The notes under the pieces: model-generated | The model's database searches: none | The model's input: only the letters and a program-made list of their open reading frames with translations | What the model was told of the DNA's origin: nothing | Program-made: the position numbers and the translations under genes | Source: JASJBU01 sp039714735 | GTDB taxonomy: Bacteria; Pseudomonadota; Gammaproteobacteria; Chromatiales; Chromatiaceae | Direction of reading: 5' to 3' | Length of the DNA: 7,273 nucleotides | Assembly (NCBI GenBank): GCA_039714735.1 | Contig: JBDLIT010000177.1 | Location: 1 to 7,273 of the forward strand | Part shown: positions 6,091-7,273 of the stretch, piece by piece | Layout of the letters: each line of letters starts with the position of its first letter | Numbering within the stretch: position 1 is the stretch's first letter

Positions 6091-6109
6091 GGAATAGAAT
6101 AACTATTCC
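6091..6109. repeat. Hairpin inside the MITE (GGAATAG/CTATTCC)
   Basis: The arms are 7 bp and perfect around a 5-nt AATAA loop, a second secondary-structure unit of the element. There is no downstream T-run on either strand, so it is not a classic terminator. It may matter for transposition or RNA structure. Confidence 0.5.
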
Positions 6110-6177
6110 GCGTCATTGTGCCTTGACCTGCACCACCACAAACGCACACTCCACCCCGTCCAACTGAGGATTCTAGG

Positions 6178-6182
6178 TTGAA
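6178..6182. repeat. Right copy of 5-bp target site duplication (TTGAA)
   Basis: This is the partner of the copy at 5935-5939. Removing the element and one copy would restore an uninterrupted cnoX-trxC intergenic region of about 134 bp. Confidence 0.75.
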
Positions 6183-6240
6183 ATTGCCGGACTTCGGACC
6201 CATTGATAAAGAATGCCGAAATTTTTAGGAATCAACGACC

Positions 6241-6678
6241 ATGTCTGAATCATTACATATCGTTTGCCCGCATTGTGACGGTATCAACCGGGTGCCGGTC
6301 TCCCGCATGGGAGAGGGCGCCAAATGTGGCAAGTGCCGCCAGAACCTGTTTTCCGGCGAGCCCCTGGCATTGAATGCCAATCGTTTTAACCGTCATGCGC
6401 AGAAAAGCGATATCCCAATATTGATAGATTTCTGGGCCCCCTGGTGTGCCCCCTGCCGGATGATGGCTCCAGCCTTTGAGCAGGCTGCCAAGCAGCTGGA
6501 GCCCCATGTGCGGCTGGTGAAGGTGAATACCGAAGAGGAACAACAGCTGGGCGCTCAGTATGGCATCCGCAGTATTCCAACCCTGATGCTGATGCGTAAC
6601 GGACGTGAAATTGCCCGCCAGCCAGGCGCTATGGATGCGGGTGGTATCGTCAGCTGGACCAGGCAACAACTTGGGTGA
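6241..6678 (+). CDS. trxC: Thioredoxin 2 (TrxC), zinc-ribbon thioredoxin
   Basis: This 145-aa protein is a complete thioredoxin 2. An N-terminal zinc ribbon is formed by CPHC (9-12) and CGKC (29-32). A thioredoxin domain follows with FWAPWCAPC (catalytic C69 and C72) and the cis-Pro loop RSIPT (P113). TrxC reduces protein disulfides in the cytoplasm with thioredoxin reductase, and in Escherichia coli it belongs to the OxyR oxidative-stress regulon; the zinc site is redox sensitive. The second active-site residue is Ala (WCAPC) where Escherichia coli has Gly. AGGA at 6227-6230 with 10-nt spacing supports the start. It is divergent from cnoX, with the MITE in between. I found no OxyR-type site or well-spaced promoter between the MITE and the gene, so its promoter is not located. 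Confidence 0.96.
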   Translation: MSESLHIVCPHCDGINRVPVSRMGEGAKCGKCRQNLFSGEPLALNANRFNRHAQKSDIPILIDFWAPWCAPCRMMAPAFEQAAKQLEPHVRLVKVNTEEEQQLGAQYGIRSIPTLMLMRNGREIARQPGAMDAGGIVSWTRQQLG

Positions 6679-6679
6679 G

Positions 6680-6715
6680 CCGAGACCATTTGTCCAGTGG
6701 ACAAACGCAGCTCGG
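6680..6715 (+). repeat. Palindromic repeat copy 1, possible trxC terminator hairpin
   Basis: The core TTTGTCC-AGT-GGACAAA (6689-6705) has perfect 7-bp arms. Outer arms CCGAG (6680-6684) and CTCGG (6711-6715) extend the structure. It begins just after the trxC stop, so the RNA hairpin could protect or end the trxC transcript, but no U-tract follows. The core recurs at 6812-6831. Confidence 0.55.
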
Positions 6716-6760
6716 CGAACGACCGGGCACGGAAGGCCGGGCTGGGGGTGAGTTGGAGCA

Positions 6761-6787
6761 CCCATGCTTCGCCATGGATGGCATGGG
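6761..6787. repeat. Inverted repeat CCCATGC/GCATGGG
   Basis: Perfect 7-bp arms (6761-6767 and 6781-6787) surround 13 nt containing the palindrome CCATGG. It sits in the GC-rich stretch between the two palindromic repeats and has the look of an intergenic repeat unit. No gene is recognisable here. Confidence 0.4.
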
Positions 6788-6809
6788 AAGGTTAACTTAC
6801 GAAGCACAC

Positions 6810-6830
6810 CGTTTGTACAGTGGACAAACG
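6810..6830. repeat. Palindromic repeat copy 2
   Basis: CGTTTGT and ACAAACG arms (7 bp, perfect) flank a 7-nt centre. The 20 bases at 6812-6831 match those at 6689-6708 with one difference (TTTGTCC versus TTTGTAC). This copy lies about 30 bp before the -35 of the next gene, where a repressor or activator could bind. It could equally be one border of a small inserted repeat element. Confidence 0.55.
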
Positions 6831-6860
6831 CGTCATGTTCTGACGCTGACTCCCATCATC

Positions 6861-6889
6861 TTGATAAAGAATTTAAGTACTGATATTCT
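6861..6889 (+). promoter_or_regulatory. Sigma70-type promoter for the secreted SBBP gene
   Basis: TTGATA (5 of 6) and TATTCT (4 of 6) are separated by the ideal 17 nt in an AT-rich stretch. Transcription would start near 6896, giving a leader of about 115 nt. That leader contains small hairpins, AGAAG/CTTCT (6895-6912) and CTCTC-TTTT-GAGAG (6945-6958). No known riboswitch motif is recognised in it. Confidence 0.5.
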
Positions 6890-7010
6890 ATATTAGAAGG
6901 TATTAAACTTCTTATTCACTGGCGCCTCTTATTGCTAATCGCTTCTCTCTTTTGAGAGTTTGGCATGGGATATCAAAACTAACCAACTGACAATTGATAG
7001 GGATTAATGA

Positions 7011-7273
7011 ATGTCACTTCGTAAACTTAAACAAATAACCATTTCTTTTGTTGTGTTGATTCCCTTAATTGTTTCTTCCGCCCTGACTCATGCAGGCAAT
7101 GGTGGTGGAGGCGGTGGCGCTGGTCCTGGCGCTGGCGTTGTAGGTGATGATGCGGGCTGGACCGCGCTGTTAGGTACAGATACTACCGATTATGGCAACG
7201 ACATTGCGATCGACCCCATAGGTAACGTGGTGGTGGTGGGTGATACCTTTGGCAGTGTGAATGGCGATGCCTC
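7011..7273 (+). CDS. Secreted SBBP-repeat beta-propeller protein (5' part)
   Basis: The first 87 residues are present; the gene runs off the window. Residues 1-28 are a Sec-type signal peptide: basic MSLRKLKQ, a hydrophobic core (ITISFVVLIPLIVSSAL), and likely cleavage after THA. There is no twin-arginine motif, so it should not be a client of the neighbouring Tat system. A Gly-rich linker follows (29-42). Then comes WTALLGTDTTDYGNDIAIDP with GNVVVVGDT (50-79), which fits an SBBP (seven-bladed beta-propeller) blade of the type W..xLGT..D....IAVD..GNVYVxGxT. Such proteins are large exported proteins of mostly unknown function. AGGGA at 6999-7003, 7 nt before the ATG, supports the start. Family confidence is good for one blade only; the total length and any C-terminal anchor lie outside. 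Confidence 0.8.
   Translation, partial: MSLRKLKQITISFVVLIPLIVSSALTHAGNGGGGGGAGPGAGVVGDDAGWTALLGTDTTDYGNDIAIDPIGNVVVVGDTFGSVNGDA

Larger units (their letters stand above)
5940..6177. mobile_element. MITE-like non-autonomous element, IS1380/ISEcp1-type ends
   Basis: A 238-bp element is bounded by perfect 17-bp terminal inverted repeats, CCTAGAATCCTCAGTTG at 5940-5956 and its reverse complement at 6161-6177. It is flanked by a 5-bp direct repeat TTGAA (5935-5939 and 6178-6182), the signature of a transposition target duplication. No credible protein is encoded; the open frames inside are short and resemble no transposase. The start CCTAGA and the 5-bp duplication recall ISEcp1 (end CCTAGATTCTACGT, from memory), so an IS1380-family transposase elsewhere may move it. 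Internal hairpins are described separately. It lies between the divergent cnoX and trxC genes, possibly altering their regulation. Confidence 0.85.

Noticed and set aside
6091..6109. ATAG/CTAT dyad as an OxyR site for trxC
   Set aside because: The spacing between half-sites is 5 nt where OxyR sites need 7, there is no second dyad, and it belongs to the MITE.
5982..6203. Short open frames on both strands in the MITE
   Set aside because: They span the element's hairpins and ends, resemble no transposase and have no ribosome-binding site worth noting.
6675..6896. Open frame of 73 codons after trxC
   Set aside because: It runs through both palindromic repeats and into the promoter, with no domain or ribosome-binding site.
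1..7273. CRISPR arrays, tRNA and rRNA genes
   Set aside because: No spaced direct-repeat array, cloverleaf pattern or conserved rRNA stretch was seen on reading either strand.

Overview
This window reads as chromosomal DNA of a gammaproteobacterium. The support is the hisF-hisI-hisE-tatA-tatB-tatC order, separate single-domain hisI and hisE genes, a FimV-like C-terminal module, and a CnoX (YbbN)/TrxC pair. A free-living or symbiotic sulfur-oxidiser-type lineage is a guess from general appearance, not something shown by the sequence. The core genes are GC-rich. The segment between hisI and hisE and the last 400 bases are visibly richer in AT.

Region 1 (1-1745) is the end of a histidine operon: the 3' part of hisF, hisI in 4-nt ATGA overlap, and hisE. 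Between hisI and hisE sits an AT-rich two-gene cassette encoding DUF4160 and DUF2442 proteins. It separates two enzymes that catalyse consecutive steps and are fused as HisIE in many bacteria. Region 2 (1746-3642) is tatABC, the twin-arginine protein export machinery. TatC carries an unusual C-terminal extension of about 120 residues, an acidic linker ending in a helical module that looks like the C-terminal domain of FimV.

Region 3 (3651-5940) is on the minus strand. A small pentapeptide-repeat protein converges on tatC. Upstream of it is a two-gene operon, cnoX (thioredoxin-TPR chaperone) followed by a divergent DUF692/MNIO-family metalloenzyme, joined by a TGATG stop/start junction. A near-consensus promoter lies in front of cnoX. 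Region 4 (5940-6177) is a MITE-like element with perfect 17-bp terminal inverted repeats and a 5-bp TTGAA target duplication, inserted between divergent cnoX and trxC. Its ends resemble the IS1380/ISEcp1 type.

Region 5 (6241-7273) holds trxC (zinc-ribbon thioredoxin 2), then two near-identical palindromic repeats 123 bp apart. Next come a good sigma70-like promoter, a leader of about 115 nt, and the start of a secreted SBBP-type beta-propeller protein that runs off the end.

Taken together, the right half is a thiol-redox and protein-quality cluster (CnoX, MNIO enzyme, TrxC) beside the Tat export genes. The points most worth a second look are the TatC-FimV fusion, the divergent MNIO enzyme coupled to CnoX without a visible peptide substrate, and the cassette splitting hisI from hisE.
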